From Alteromonas macleodii ATCC 27126 (lineage in GTDB: Bacteria > Pseudomonadota > Gammaproteobacteria > Enterobacterales > Alteromonadaceae): a stretch of 64,000 nt of DNA. This document shows, one piece after another, positions 17,617 to 27,002 of this stretch (within the stretch, counting starts at the first letter, position 1; each line of letters begins with the position of its first letter). The position numbers and the translations under genes are program-made. The stretch lies in contig NC_018632.1 in NCBI RefSeq assembly GCF_000172635.2, positions 4,278,001 to 4,342,000 of the forward strand. Reading direction: 5' to 3'. Under the pieces are notes generated by a model. That model saw only the letters and a list, made by a program, of their open reading frames with translations, ran no database searches and had not been told where the DNA came from.

Positions 17617-18975
17617 TTAGAAACGAGTGTTCATTTGAACACTTAGAATGTGCGCAGTAGCTGACTGTGTGCCTGAGAAGTTAGTGGTAAAGTCAGTACC
17701 AGGAAGAACATTGCTTAGAATCGTTCTATCTTTGTCGATATTCGCTTCACGGCCATCTATGAATACGTAAGCCACGTCTATTGATGTATCTTCGCTAACC
17801 GTGTAAGTCATACCACCAGAGAACCAATGACGGTCTGTATCTGGGATACTTAGTGAGCGGTTTTCTACCGATACCACACCGTCATCATAAGCATAGCCAG
17901 CACGAAGGGTAATTTCATCGTTTAGGATGTAAGTTACACCAAGCGCTGCACGCCATGAGTCGTCGAAATTCTCTTCTTTAATTAGGAAATCGATGCCGTC
18001 TTCTAGGTTAGCTTCAAGCTTCTCAAACGTACTCCAGTCAGTGAAAGTAACACTTGCTTGTACAGACCACTGATTGTCAATTTTTTGATCAATCGCTAGC
18101 TCTGTAATCGCAGCAAGGTTCAAATCTAGACTACCAGGCTGGTTTAAGTTGATAGGAAACACTGGCGTCTCTGAAGATACCGCGCCTTCAAGTTCTAGTT
18201 TCGTTTCTGCACGGTATGAAAGCGCAACATTAGTCATATCAGTTGGTTGCCAGAAAATACCAGCGTTCCAACCATAGCCCCAATCGTCACCTTCCATGCT
18301 AAACAGTGAATTGCCAGGAGTAAGCGTAGGCAATGTAATACCTAATGCTTCTGCTGTTGGCGCTAGGCCTGCAACAGTGCCCGCTAGCGTGTTTGATACA
18401 CCAGAACCAATTTCAGCTTCAGCGTAAGTGATGTTTAAACCAAAACCTACCATAAGCTGCTTATTCACTTTATAAGATACAGCAGGGTTTAGGGTTACCG
18501 TTTTTACTTCAGCTGTGTCAGCAAAATGCAGCGCACCAAAATCATCAGAGTAATCTGAACGAAGACCGTAGGTTGTAAATACACCTACACCAGCAGATAG
18601 CTTTTCATTAATTGGGCTTACATAAAAGAATCCTGGAACAAAAGCAGTATCTGCAATGTTGTCTTCTGCTGCTGGCATAGGTTGGCCAACTGGGGCTTCG
18701 CCTAACGCATAGCTAACATCACCATCGATATCTACGTTCGGATCGATAAAGCTTACTGATGCACTGAACTCAGCTTCTTTAAATACACCAATCGCTGCAG
18801 GGTTAGTTGCTAAAATGGAGGCATTCTCTGGCTTAGCCGCTTGACCAGCCATGGCACGGCCTAGACCGTTTGCACTGTGTTCATTAACTTGGAAACCAGC
18901 TGCCAGCGCAGAAGAAGAGGCTAAGGTAGCAAGCGCTAAGCAAACTGAGGCACGTAAAGAAAACTGTTGCTTCAT
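17617..18975 (-). CDS. OmpP1/FadL family outer-membrane transporter
   Basis: The ATG at 18975 begins a signal peptide (MKQQFSLRASVCLALATLAS). The longer frame to 19065 adds 30 residues before it and is rejected. The mature N-terminus AGFQVNEHSANGLGRAMAG is the plug segment of FadL-like channels and carries the NGLGRA motif. The NPA motif follows in ILATNPAAIGVF. The C-terminus ends in Phe (VQMNTRF). At about 452 residues it matches long-chain fatty-acid or hydrophobic-compound porins. It would let hydrophobic substrates cross the outer membrane. The gene is single, with its own terminator. Confidence 0.92.
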   Translation of the reverse strand: MKQQFSLRASVCLALATLASSSALAAGFQVNEHSANGLGRAMAGQAAKPENASILATNPAAIGVFKEAEFSASVSFIDPNVDIDGDVSYALGEAPVGQPMPAAEDNIADTAFVPGFFYVSPINEKLSAGVGVFTTYGLRSDYSDDFGALHFADTAEVKTVTLNPAVSYKVNKQLMVGFGLNITYAEAEIGSGVSNTLAGTVAGLAPTAEALGITLPTLTPGNSLFSMEGDDWGYGWNAGIFWQPTDMTNVALSYRAETKLELEGAVSSETPVFPINLNQPGSLDLNLAAITELAIDQKIDNQWSVQASVTFTDWSTFEKLEANLEDGIDFLIKEENFDDSWRAALGVTYILNDEITLRAGYAYDDGVVSVENRSLSIPDTDRHWFSGGMTYTVSEDTSIDVAYVFIDGREANIDKDRTILSNVLPGTDFTTNFSGTQSATAHILSVQMNTRF

Positions 18976-19362
18976 AAGATACTCATTGTAAAAGGGGAAA
19001 ATTGCATCGGGCATTCTACGGATCTGAGTACTTTTGTTCAATGCAAGTAAACGCCATTTACGCACTTTTATCTCATTTTTTACAATTATAGCTACAACTT
19101 CGACGCATTTATAAGCAACTTTGATAAAACAGCGTTAACGAAAGATCTCAATATTGTTAACGCCATTTTAATTAACTATCACTAACACCTATTGGAAATG
19201 CAAAAAGGTTTCACTCAAATTTATAAACAGGCTGAGTTATAGGTTGTGTTTATGTCTATAACCCCCACCCTATTTTAAACAGCGCAGATGCAACCGTGTT
19301 TAGCGACGCGCTTTTACATTCGATAAGACGTCGACCATTTGTGCTTGTAACAGGAGGACACC
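18976..19362. promoter_or_regulatory. Divergent promoter region
   Basis: This 387-bp A/T-rich gap lies between the leftward FadL-type gene and a rightward reductase. No gene was seen. An AGGAGGA ribosome site for the reductase is at its right end. Confidence 0.4.
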
Positions 19363-20361
19363 ATGTCAACATACAAAGCAATTACACTCGTTAATCGCCC
19401 CCATGACAGAAAAATTGGGCCACATTTATTTGAAAGCAAAGAGCTCGAAATTCCCACGCCTAAAGACGGTCAAATTTTGATAAAGCAAACTCACATGTCT
19501 TTAGACCCTGCGATGTTAGGTTGGATGAGTGAAGACAGAGAGAGCTATATTCCACCTGTGGAGCTTGGCGATGTAATGCGCTCAAGCGGTGTGGGCGAAG
19601 TGGTTGAGTCTAACAACCCTAATTTTTCGGTTGGCGACAAAGTTATGGGAATGACTGGCTGGAGTGAATATGTGCTCAGCGACGGTTCTGGTTTTAACAA
19701 ACTTCAGCCTGGCATTATTGAGGAAATGGCCCTTTGTGTTTTTGCACTACCAGGCCTAACGGCCACAACAGGTTTATATAATTTTGGCGAGCCCAAAGAA
19801 GGTGAGACACTTATTGTTACGGGTGCAGCAGGTTCTGTAGGCTCAATTGTAGGTCAGCTTGCTAAAGCAGACGGGCTGCGTGTAATTGGCGTAGTAGGAA
19901 GCAAAGACAAAGCCGATTGGATTGTTAACGAGCTTGGGTTTGATGGCGCTATAAACTACAAAACTGACAATTTAGAAGAAAAGTTAGCCGAACTAACACC
20001 AAATAAAATAGACGTCTTCTTTGAAAATACGGGCGGTCCTATTCAGCAGCACATTTTTAACAGAATGAATGCCCATGGCCGAATTGTGGTATGTGGAATG
20101 ATTGCCGATTACCAGTCTGAAAAGCCGTCACCGGGCCCGAACTGGATCCCCCTGATTAAAAAGCGAATTAACATTCGCGGTTTTGCTATGCCTGATCACT
20201 GGGGTGAAATTCCACAACTACTGCAAAAGCTTTCACCTTATGTTCAACAAGGTAAAATCAAGTACCGTGCACACACTGTGAAAGGCTTAGAGAACGCCGA
20301 GAAGGGCCTAAATATGTTGTTTGAAGGCAAGAACACCGGCAAGATGATTGTGAAGCTGTAA
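19363..20361 (+). CDS. NADP-dependent medium-chain dehydrogenase/reductase (CurA-like)
   Basis: The 332-residue protein is a zinc-independent MDR reductase of the leukotriene B4 12-hydroxydehydrogenase/CurA group. The start (VNRPHDRKIGPHLFE) and the SLDPAMLGWMSE segment are typical of that group. The NADPH motif is in VTGAAGSVGSIVGQLAK near residue 148. NTGGPIQQHIFNRMN follows near 226. No zinc ligands are present. It should reduce conjugated enones or related aldehydes in the cytosol. A strong AGGAGG site precedes the ATG. Confidence 0.88.
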   Translation: MSTYKAITLVNRPHDRKIGPHLFESKELEIPTPKDGQILIKQTHMSLDPAMLGWMSEDRESYIPPVELGDVMRSSGVGEVVESNNPNFSVGDKVMGMTGWSEYVLSDGSGFNKLQPGIIEEMALCVFALPGLTATTGLYNFGEPKEGETLIVTGAAGSVGSIVGQLAKADGLRVIGVVGSKDKADWIVNELGFDGAINYKTDNLEEKLAELTPNKIDVFFENTGGPIQQHIFNRMNAHGRIVVCGMIADYQSEKPSPGPNWIPLIKKRINIRGFAMPDHWGEIPQLLQKLSPYVQQGKIKYRAHTVKGLENAEKGLNMLFEGKNTGKMIVKL

Positions 20362-20384
20362 GCCAATCGTGAAAAAGCGCAGTG

Positions 20385-21461
20385 TTATTCTAAGCACTGC
20401 GCCTGATTTAATACAAACTGGGCTTTACCTTTTTCTTTTGCTTCGTAAAGTGCTTTATCTGCTTCGTCAATAAGGCAATCAATAGACATGTTCTCGGCCG
20501 ACTTGGCAAACACCACACCAATGGAACAACTCATTAAAGGATGCTTTGCATCTTGTGCATGTTCTAGTGCTGCTTCTGTCCACTTATTCAAAAGTGCATC
20601 ACAGTGCTTCTCAACTTGTTCTTTCTGAATGTCGCTCAATACAACAATAAACTCTTCCCCACCGTACCGACCTAATATGTCTGTCTCTCGCTTAAAGACC
20701 TGCTTCATAATGCGGGCTTGTATTTTTATGGCTTCATCCCCCTGCTGATGACCAAAACAGTCGTTATATTTTTTAAAGTCGTCTAAGTCGAGCATCATCA
20801 CGGCCATCGACACTTTATGACGCTTACTCAACGCCAACAGTTTTTCACTCTGCTCTCGTAACGCACGCCGATTCAATAAATCAGATAAGGGGTCAAATTT
20901 GCTAAGTTTAAGTAGCCTGTCATTGGTTTCTTTTAACATGCGTACGCTGCGATCTAACCGATAACGGGCATAGACACAAATAAACAAAGACCCAGATACA
21001 AATGCCATTGAAATTGGAACTCTGTCACCATAAACCGGCGCAACCCACATTAACCCCAAAAAACCCAGAATGTTGATGACGTTGGCTGCTAGCGCTAATT
21101 TAAAGGCAATGCCCAGCGCAAACACACAGAAGAAAGCATATAAAATGGTGCCCTCGTAGGGGAAAATGAAGCTGTGCTCTTCCCAGCAAACCCATATTAA
21201 CCAGTAGTTGCTGTAAGAAAGCGCAATAAGTAACCCTGCGAAAATGTAGGCTCGATGCTGAATGAACCTGCGCCAGAAGGAGAGTACAACAACGACGAGT
21301 ATAATAGGGAATTGAAGAAGTAAGCGATCGAATATGTACAGCTCGTACATGCTGCTTGGTAATAGCATCAAGTCAGCAGCCATAAAGGCAAGCACAAGTA
21401 GAGCACCAATGATCAGCGCAATTCTCAGCCGAAGTAGCTCGCGGGGTTTATTGATTTGCAC
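20385..21461 (-). CDS. Membrane-bound diguanylate cyclase (GGDEF)
   Basis: The N-terminal half (about residues 1-170) has six hydrophobic segments forming a membrane sensor of the MASE type. The C-terminal half is a GGDEF domain with the active signature GGEEF (ILGRYGGEEFIVVL) near residue 265. It also has substrate-binding DFKKYNDCFGHQQGD. It is predicted to make cyclic di-GMP. No EAL domain is present. The gene lies between a reductase and a hybrid histidine kinase but on the kinase strand. Spacing of about 100 bases leaves co-transcription open. Confidence 0.92.
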   Translation of the reverse strand: MQINKPRELLRLRIALIIGALLVLAFMAADLMLLPSSMYELYIFDRLLLQFPIILVVVVLSFWRRFIQHRAYIFAGLLIALSYSNYWLIWVCWEEHSFIFPYEGTILYAFFCVFALGIAFKLALAANVINILGFLGLMWVAPVYGDRVPISMAFVSGSLFICVYARYRLDRSVRMLKETNDRLLKLSKFDPLSDLLNRRALREQSEKLLALSKRHKVSMAVMMLDLDDFKKYNDCFGHQQGDEAIKIQARIMKQVFKRETDILGRYGGEEFIVVLSDIQKEQVEKHCDALLNKWTEAALEHAQDAKHPLMSCSIGVVFAKSAENMSIDCLIDEADKALYEAKEKGKAQFVLNQAQCLE

Positions 21462-21565
21462 ACGCCACCTTAAGCAATAAGTTACTGTTAAAGCATCTAT
21501 ATATTAGCCCATGGTGAAATCACCCACGGGCTCTTACAACTTCAAATTACTGAAGCTGCATCACT

Positions 21566-23491
21566 TTAACTATTATCAGTGACTTCTTGATTAAGCGCCA
21601 GTTTTGACAAACTTTCTTGCAGTGCCTCAACGGTGACAGGTTTGGTAACGATGTCGTCCATCCCCGCTTCTTTAAATGACACGTGCCGCTCTTTGAATGC
21701 TTCGGCGGTAAGCCCTATAACCGGGATTTTGCTAAGCTCTCCATCAAGCTTTCGAATGCGTTTTGTCGCTTCAATGCCGTCCATCACTGGCATGTGCACA
21801 TCCATGAAAACAACATCAATACCGCCCTCTTCTACTCGTGCAGCGGCTTTCAATCCATTATCAACGTGCTCAACATCACATTTCAGCTGTTCTAAGAGTG
21901 CCTGTGCTACCACAGCATTAATGGCATTATCTTCAGCCAACAGAACTTTAATACCTTCTGGTAAGCTAGCGCGCTCTGCTTGTCGCGCGGAATCCGAATC
22001 GGCCGACGACTCCACCACGCGACGACTCTGCACCTTGGCGGTAACGGTGAAACATGAACCTTCACCTACTTTGCTCACCACCTTAATATCACCACCTAAT
22101 ATTTGTGCAAGCTGCTTTGCAATAGCAAGACCTAGCCCAGTGCCACCGTATTTACGCGTAATTGATGAATCGGACTGCGTAAACTTATCAAAAATATGCT
22201 CGAGTCTGTCTGGCTCAATACCAATACCGGTATCTTTAACCGCAATTACCAAATGGTTCTCGCTCACGGTATCCTGTGAAGGCTGTTTGAGTTTGGCGGA
22301 AATAGTCACCGTGCCCTTATGAGTAAACTTAATTGCGTTACTCACCAAGTTAATGATTATCTGGCGTAACTTCGTAATATCACTGGTTACTGCCACCGAT
22401 TCCATGTTCTTACTTTTGTAAACCAAACGCGTACTATTGGCGCTAGCATTGGTACCCAGTAGCGTAATAAGGTCATTCAGCATTGCGTCAAGATCGAACT
22501 CTGTAACGTCAACTTCTGACATACCTGATTCAATTTTTGAGAGATCCAGAACATCGTTGATAACGGTCGCTAGAATAGACGCCGATGATTTCAAATCGCT
22601 GGCATACTGATGCTGTTTATCCGACAGTTGCGTATCAAGAAGTAGCGTTGCTAATCCCTGAATACCGTTCAGTGGGGTGCGAATTTCGTGGCTCATTACT
22701 GCAAGAAAATCCGTTTTTGCGCGGTTTGCTTGCTGAGCTTGAGCAACGTATTGCTCTATTTCACCAGACATTGCCTCAACGTCTCGCGCTAAACTACCTA
22801 ACTCGTCGTTTTGCTGTAAGTCTATACTGACCTTCTTATGGTCAACCGCAATGCGACTTGCTGCTGATTTTATTTTTTCGATAGGAGAAACAACAAACAC
22901 CTGTGTGACTCTTCCCATAAGCAAACTGACAATAACGACAGCAAATAGCGTCACTAATGACGTTAGCCACGCAATAGTAGATAGGAAAGATTGCAGTGCG
23001 TCAGCAGGCTGTAATACGGTAACTTTCCAATTCCATGGCGCAAATTCCGCACACGCAAATAACACGTCAGCATCGTTAATATTCGACTCACCAAAGGCGA
23101 CCTTACGACTGGCAATGGTTGCGATTGTCGCATCTTCGACATTAGGAACCACAGTGTGCTCCATCGTACTAAACACCACAGTATCGGCACTCTTGTCACT
23201 GATCGCAAAGTGGCGGTCGGTGGCTTGCTGCAACGACTTTAACTCTTCAAACACTTCCTTTTGATAGGCCTCGCGAAACACAGGCACATTCTCTAGGCCC
23301 GACTCAATAAGCAGTTCACGTCTTTCGTCAATGATCTCTAAAACGTTTAATGTAAGCGTCTGAGTGAGGAGCTGATATTCTCTTTCGCGTACTGAATCGT
23401 ACGCCGTCAAATAAGCCCAATACCCAGTAAGTGCCATACCAATTAATAAAATTGGAATGTAGATAACCAGCAGTTTCGATTTAATCCGCAT
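21566..23491 (-). CDS. Hybrid sensor histidine kinase with receiver domain
   Basis: The 641-residue protein has a transmembrane helix at about 7-27, a periplasmic cache-like sensor, and a second helix at about 170-190. A HAMP linker, a HisKA domain with His268 (MSHEIRTPLNG) and an HATPase domain (GGTGLGLAIAKQL) follow. A C-terminal receiver has its phospho-accepting Asp564 in VVFMDVHMPVMDG. All key residues are present. The upstream gene, 19 bases away, encodes a periplasmic binding protein, so the two probably form one operon. In that arrangement the binding protein could supply the signal. No HPt protein is nearby. Confidence 0.92.
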   Translation of the reverse strand: MRIKSKLLVIYIPILLIGMALTGYWAYLTAYDSVREREYQLLTQTLTLNVLEIIDERRELLIESGLENVPVFREAYQKEVFEELKSLQQATDRHFAISDKSADTVVFSTMEHTVVPNVEDATIATIASRKVAFGESNINDADVLFACAEFAPWNWKVTVLQPADALQSFLSTIAWLTSLVTLFAVVIVSLLMGRVTQVFVVSPIEKIKSAASRIAVDHKKVSIDLQQNDELGSLARDVEAMSGEIEQYVAQAQQANRAKTDFLAVMSHEIRTPLNGIQGLATLLLDTQLSDKQHQYASDLKSSASILATVINDVLDLSKIESGMSEVDVTEFDLDAMLNDLITLLGTNASANSTRLVYKSKNMESVAVTSDITKLRQIIINLVSNAIKFTHKGTVTISAKLKQPSQDTVSENHLVIAVKDTGIGIEPDRLEHIFDKFTQSDSSITRKYGGTGLGLAIAKQLAQILGGDIKVVSKVGEGSCFTVTAKVQSRRVVESSADSDSARQAERASLPEGIKVLLAEDNAINAVVAQALLEQLKCDVEHVDNGLKAAARVEEGGIDVVFMDVHMPVMDGIEATKRIRKLDGELSKIPVIGLTAEAFKERHVSFKEAGMDDIVTKPVTVEALQESLSKLALNQEVTDNS

Positions 23492-23510
23492 ACTTACTTC
23501 TAATTAGGCC

Positions 23511-24533
23511 TTATTGATACACATGTTTTTTCGACAGCTTCAAGTAGTTTGAAGGAATGGGCAACTGCAGTTTGATTGCTGTAGACACATTTACCGCTAC
23601 AGTGTACGTATCCATTTTATCAACGGGAATGTCCCTCGCCGATTTTTTCTCAAGAATTAGCTTGGCTTTTCTTGCAGCTGATTTGCCAATACTCGCTGGC
23701 TCAGATACTACGCCAAGAAGCGCTCCTTCTTTCACAGAGGAAATGCTTTCTGCGAATAAAGGAAGCAGTCCCGTAGCTTCCTTTACCTTTGTTACTAAGC
23801 CATTCGATTCCGCGAGCGGCCCAGATGAAAGCCAGTAACCATCCAGCTCGTTTGTTTTTTGCTGCAAGCTGTTGATGATGCTGTCAGTCATTTCAACCAG
23901 TCCATCATCGCCTTCTATATACGGTGTACTAACAGCAACAAGATTTATGTTCTCGTAGTCACCATTCAGTGCCAGAAGTTGATTAACCAAGTTACTTGAC
24001 GATGGGTATGTAGAATGGACTAGACCGATGGTAAAAAGCGATGAGGGCTTAGACGCTCTGAGCACGCCCTCTAACATATCTAGCTTTACCTTTGCGTCTA
24101 GCACGTGTGACTCGCCCGTCATGTTGCGTTCACTAACCGCACCAATAGCAGAAACTATTCCTTCTTCAACCGGTGCTGAGACCGCCATAAACAGCTTAGG
24201 TACATCAACAAACTCTTCAGACGCATTCAGCGCTCTGGTGGCAAGGGTCGCCACCGATACAATAAGGTCAGGCGCTGGGTTTTGTGCAAGCTCGGTAAGT
24301 ATCTCCTTAGCACGAACTTCAGAGCCTTCGGCGTTATACGATGTTACGTTAATCTCGTGATCGGGCATAATCCGCGCAAGTTCCTTTTCGAACTCGGCCC
24401 GCGAATCAGCGACAATGGGAACAGGCAGTGTTTCAAGAACAATTAGGTCCAGGGTTTCTTTCGCAAAAGCAGCACTAGCGCCCCACATCAAAGATGATAA
24501 AGCTAAAAGAAGGGAAAACCAGACCTTTGTCAT
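23511..24533 (-). CDS. ABC-type periplasmic substrate-binding protein (signalling partner)
   Basis: The ATG at 24533 begins a signal peptide (MTKVWFSLLLALSSLMWGASAAFA). The earlier ATG at 24572 would precede it with 13 non-signal residues. The remaining 310 or so residues resemble the ABC_sub_bind family, with two Rossmann-like lobes (ILTELAQNPAPDLIVSVATL, then YPSSSNLVNQLLALN). No ABC permease or ATPase lies nearby. The gene is 19 bases upstream of the hybrid kinase. It therefore probably presents a ligand to the kinase sensor, as with other kinases that use a solute-binding partner. The ligand is unknown. Confidence 0.75.
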   Translation of the reverse strand: MTKVWFSLLLALSSLMWGASAAFAKETLDLIVLETLPVPIVADSRAEFEKELARIMPDHEINVTSYNAEGSEVRAKEILTELAQNPAPDLIVSVATLATRALNASEEFVDVPKLFMAVSAPVEEGIVSAIGAVSERNMTGESHVLDAKVKLDMLEGVLRASKPSSLFTIGLVHSTYPSSSNLVNQLLALNGDYENINLVAVSTPYIEGDDGLVEMTDSIINSLQQKTNELDGYWLSSGPLAESNGLVTKVKEATGLLPLFAESISSVKEGALLGVVSEPASIGKSAARKAKLILEKKSARDIPVDKMDTYTVAVNVSTAIKLQLPIPSNYLKLSKKHVYQ

Positions 24534-24657
24534 GACTGTGAACCTAACACAACTAACTGAAAATACGCACATATAGACGTATCATAAAGTTATTCGAAGG
24601 TCATTCATAGTGGAAGTTATAACCAAATATTCAATACTGGGAATAGCTTTCTTAAAA

Positions 24658-25644
24658 CTAAGATGCGATTTCCGCAAATGCGTTAACACTAAACAGGCGC
24701 GCTTCTATATCGTAAATCGGCATCGACACGATAATTTCATCAACATCCGTCGCTTCAACAAACTGAGCTAGCTTGTTTTGCACCGTTTCTTTCGACCCTA
24801 CCAACGCATACCTCAATACATTCGATAACATTGCTTCGTCAGTCGCCGTACAATATTCGTCAAAGTTAGGCATAGGCTTAGCGAAAGGCCTATTAAGACC
24901 ACGTCGCATGTTCATAAATTGCTGCTTCACTGACGTGAATAGGAGTTCAGCCTCTTCATCGGTTTCAGCAATCACCACCATTACACCAGCCATCGCTTTT
25001 GGCGCTGATAACTGAGGCGACGGTTTGAACATATTGCGGTACACATGAAGCGCATCGAATAGCGCATCGGGCGCAAAATGCGAGGCGAACGAATATGGCA
25101 GCCCCATCTTTGCCGCCACTTGGGCACTGTATAAGCTAGAGCCAAGCAACCACAGGGGGACGTGTGTATTCGCCCCAGGTACTGCAACAATTGGCTGCCC
25201 GTCTTGCGGTGTACCCAAGTAGTGCTGAAGTTCTTGAATATCTTCTGGGTAACTGTCCACATCGCTTTGCAAATTACGACGAAGCGCGCGTGCGGTTGCC
25301 ATATCAGTGCCTGGTGCACGGCCAAGTCCAAGCTCTATGCGATTGGGAAATAATTCAGCCAAGGTGCCAAACTGTTCAGCAATGACCAAAGGTGCATGGT
25401 TAGGCAGCATAATACCGCCCGCACCAACTTTAATGGTAGCGGTGGCGTTAGCAATGTGCGTTAACACTACTGAGGTGGCAGAACTGGCAACACCATGCAT
25501 GCCGTGATGCTCGGCTAACCACACACGTTCATAGCCACAGCGCTCAGCTTCCACAGCCATTAACTTTGAATTGTTTAACGCGTCTTTTACGCCAAACCCT
25601 TCAGATATTGGCGCTAAATCTAGCAGTGAGTATGGAATAGCCAT
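24658..25644 (-). CDS. LLM class flavin-dependent oxidoreductase
   Basis: The ATG at 25644 follows a GAGG site. The frame to 25656 adds four residues. The protein, about 328 residues, is a luciferase-like monooxygenase (bacterial luciferase TIM barrel). Typical segments are [17 protein letters not shown] near residue 38, [15 protein letters not shown] near 75 and [14 protein letters not shown] near 105. Such enzymes use reduced flavin on varied substrates. The substrate here cannot be told. It is the last chromosomal gene before the island. Its 5' end faces the island. Confidence 0.9.
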   Translation of the reverse strand: MAIPYSLLDLAPISEGFGVKDALNNSKLMAVEAERCGYERVWLAEHHGMHGVASSATSVVLTHIANATATIKVGAGGIMLPNHAPLVIAEQFGTLAELFPNRIELGLGRAPGTDMATARALRRNLQSDVDSYPEDIQELQHYLGTPQDGQPIVAVPGANTHVPLWLLGSSLYSAQVAAKMGLPYSFASHFAPDALFDALHVYRNMFKPSPQLSAPKAMAGVMVVIAETDEEAELLFTSVKQQFMNMRRGLNRPFAKPMPNFDEYCTATDEAMLSNVLRYALVGSKETVQNKLAQFVEATDVDEIIVSMPIYDIEARLFSVNAFAEIAS

Positions 25645-25851
25645 GTTGCCTCGCAATTTTGAAACTTGGTATGACTTATAGGTATGACCTTACTCCTCGT
25701 TTTACAACTGCCTTACCTGACAAAGTAAGACGGATGGAGAAGGTTTATCGATAAAGTGAGAGTGGTGGAAAGAGAAGTGAAATAATAGTGAGTCATGGGC
25801 TTGCAGAAAAGCCACTTAATTAGCAGCCAATAATCGCCTATTGAAAACAAA

Positions 25852-25882
25852 AAAGCCTGCGCTTTTGTCAGCCGCAGGCTTT
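25852..25882 (-). terminator. Orphan leftward terminator at island border
   Basis: A 10-bp perfect stem (AAAGCCTGCG / CGCAGGCTTT) with an 11-nt loop is followed, in the leftward direction, by a T-rich run. No leftward gene ends here: the nearest minus-strand gene to the right is the IS transposase, several kb away. It may be the terminator of a gene that was moved to the far side of the island by insertion. Confidence 0.6.
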
Positions 25883-25961
25883 GTTTGTGAGCACGAATTG
25901 TAGGCGAGCATTAATTTAGGTTCACAAATGTATATTATATTTGGTTTGCTATATCGCTATT

Positions 25962-26050
25962 TGAGTTAGTCTCAGCTTGATCTCCATATTCGAATAAAAT
26001 AACTCAATCAAATCTGACAGTCGCATATGTGCCAATAGTTGCCGTTGGAA
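25962..26050 (+). repeat. 89-bp dispersed repeat, copy 0
   Basis: This stretch aligns without gaps to the repeat at 26777. The two share TTAGTC at offset 5 and ATCTGACAGTC against ATCTAACAGTC at offset 51. About 34 of the 57 bases between these marks are the same, and CGTT follows at the same place. It is the most diverged plus-strand copy and lies nearest to the chromosome. Confidence 0.5.
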
Positions 26051-26187
26051 AAGCGGCACCTGCGTACATGAATCGGACATTTCATGTTCTTTCTCATGAA
26101 AGCACAAAGTGTGATTTTTCAGTAGTAACGAGCGTCACTATGAATTCGCAGTAGAAAGCTGCCAGATAAAAATAAACCCCACCCACT

Positions 26188-26217
26188 TTACAATATACCG
26201 GGGTGGGTATATTGTAA
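26188..26217. promoter_or_regulatory. Perfect 12-bp palindrome, likely operator
   Basis: TTACAATATACC and GGTATATTGTAA flank a 6-nt G-rich spacer (GGGGTG), ending 28 bases before the start codon of the 172-residue gene. The right arm contains a possible -10 (TATATT), so a bound repressor would block it. Confidence 0.6.
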
Positions 26218-26245
26218 TTATGTAACCCCAATACGGAGAATAATA

Positions 26246-26764
26246 ATGGCCCGAAAACTCAAATCCAGTTCTTTGGCTGACTTTTCAACTAAGTTAGTAA
26301 GATTTCATAAGTTACCTAATGGCACGGAAATTAGATTGTACCGAAAAAAAACGGAAAGAAGAGTCAGGTCTGATTTGACTGTAAAAAGAAAGGGCATTAA
26401 CTCGAAGAATATTGAGGTGTTCAAAGATTCGTGGAATGTAAGAGACTTTCTGGATGAGGCAAGAGCACTATTATCAACTGACGTAGAAGCTCGGGGTCTT
26501 GAAATGCAGCTGTTCGCGCCTGATGGTTCAAGAATCTACGGAAACACTTTGTTAGGTAACGTTAGAAAGTTAGAGCCAAAAATAGAAGAAGATAGCGGAA
26601 AACCACTGAATTTGTTTCTTATGCTGCTTGAGAATAGTGGCCTCGAGGATATTTCTTTACGTCAAGCTGGTAACTTATATCGTCAGATTAACGAAATCAT
26701 TGACAGTTCGTTAGAATTCTCACTGTTGGAGAATGAAAGCAAAATTATATCTGAGAGCTTATAA
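26246..26764 (+). CDS. Hypothetical accessory protein (172 aa)
   Basis: The ATG at 26246 follows ACGGAGAATAATA, a good ribosome site. The product is basic at its start (MARKLKSSSLADFSTKLVRF, then YRKKTERRVRSD) and becomes acidic and helical toward its end (LFLMLLENSGLEDIS). The N-terminal charge suggests nucleic-acid binding, but no helix-turn-helix or other fold is recognisable. It has its own palindromic operator. The 89-bp repeat begins 12 bases after its stop. It looks like a single-gene cassette. Function unknown. Confidence 0.55.
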   Translation: MARKLKSSSLADFSTKLVRFHKLPNGTEIRLYRKKTERRVRSDLTVKRKGINSKNIEVFKDSWNVRDFLDEARALLSTDVEARGLEMQLFAPDGSRIYGNTLLGNVRKLEPKIEEDSGKPLNLFLMLLENSGLEDISLRQAGNLYRQINEIIDSSLEFSLLENESKIISESL

Positions 26765-26776
26765 AAGCCCCTAACA

Positions 26777-26865
26777 TGGATTAGTCGTCACTTAACCTGA
26801 CACTTTCAGAGATAGAGCTAGACCAAATCTAACAGTCTCTTGTGTACGTACTCCGGTCGTTCAGG
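26777..26865 (+). repeat. 89-bp dispersed repeat, copy A (candidate left end of inner transposon)
   Basis: It starts TGGATTAGTC and contains CTGACACTTT at offset 21, CTAACAGTC near offset 53 and CGTTCAGG at the end. The first 73 bases match the copy at 32592 at 69 positions. CCTAACA lies directly before it, and the same seven bases directly follow the inverted copy at 41512. Confidence 0.75.
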
Positions 26866-26884
26866 AATGTTTGGTGCAATCAGC

Positions 26885-26944
26885 GCTTAACGGGTCAATA
26901 GGTCCAAATTTTCACAACATCGCCTACCTGACTAAAAGTTAAAC
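26885..26944. other. attC-like imperfect hairpin
   Basis: GCTTAAC (R''-like, RYYYAAC) and GTTAAAC (R'-like, GTTRRRY) bound a 60-bp imperfect inverted repeat. Inner arms GTCA-TAGG and CCTA-TGAC carry an unpaired base, around a 20-nt loop. The size and asymmetry resemble an integron attC. No integrase gene is in view, so this may be chance. Confidence 0.3.
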
Positions 26945-27002
26945 TTGCTAATACTATATGTTGCATTGTTTAATATGATTATGCATACGGAGGCGTGTAT
27001 AA

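Noticed and set aside
21633..22322. 229-residue plus-strand frame opposite the hybrid kinase
   Set aside because: Opposite to the receiver and ATPase domains of a complete kinase; composition is Ser/Thr-rich as in typical antisense shadows.
25886..25905. TGTGAGCACGAATTG as the exact left tip of the Tn7-like element
   Set aside because: Only the first few bases resemble the Tn7 tip, and no repeated TnsB sites of Tn7 type were seen just inside. Kept only as a possible limit.
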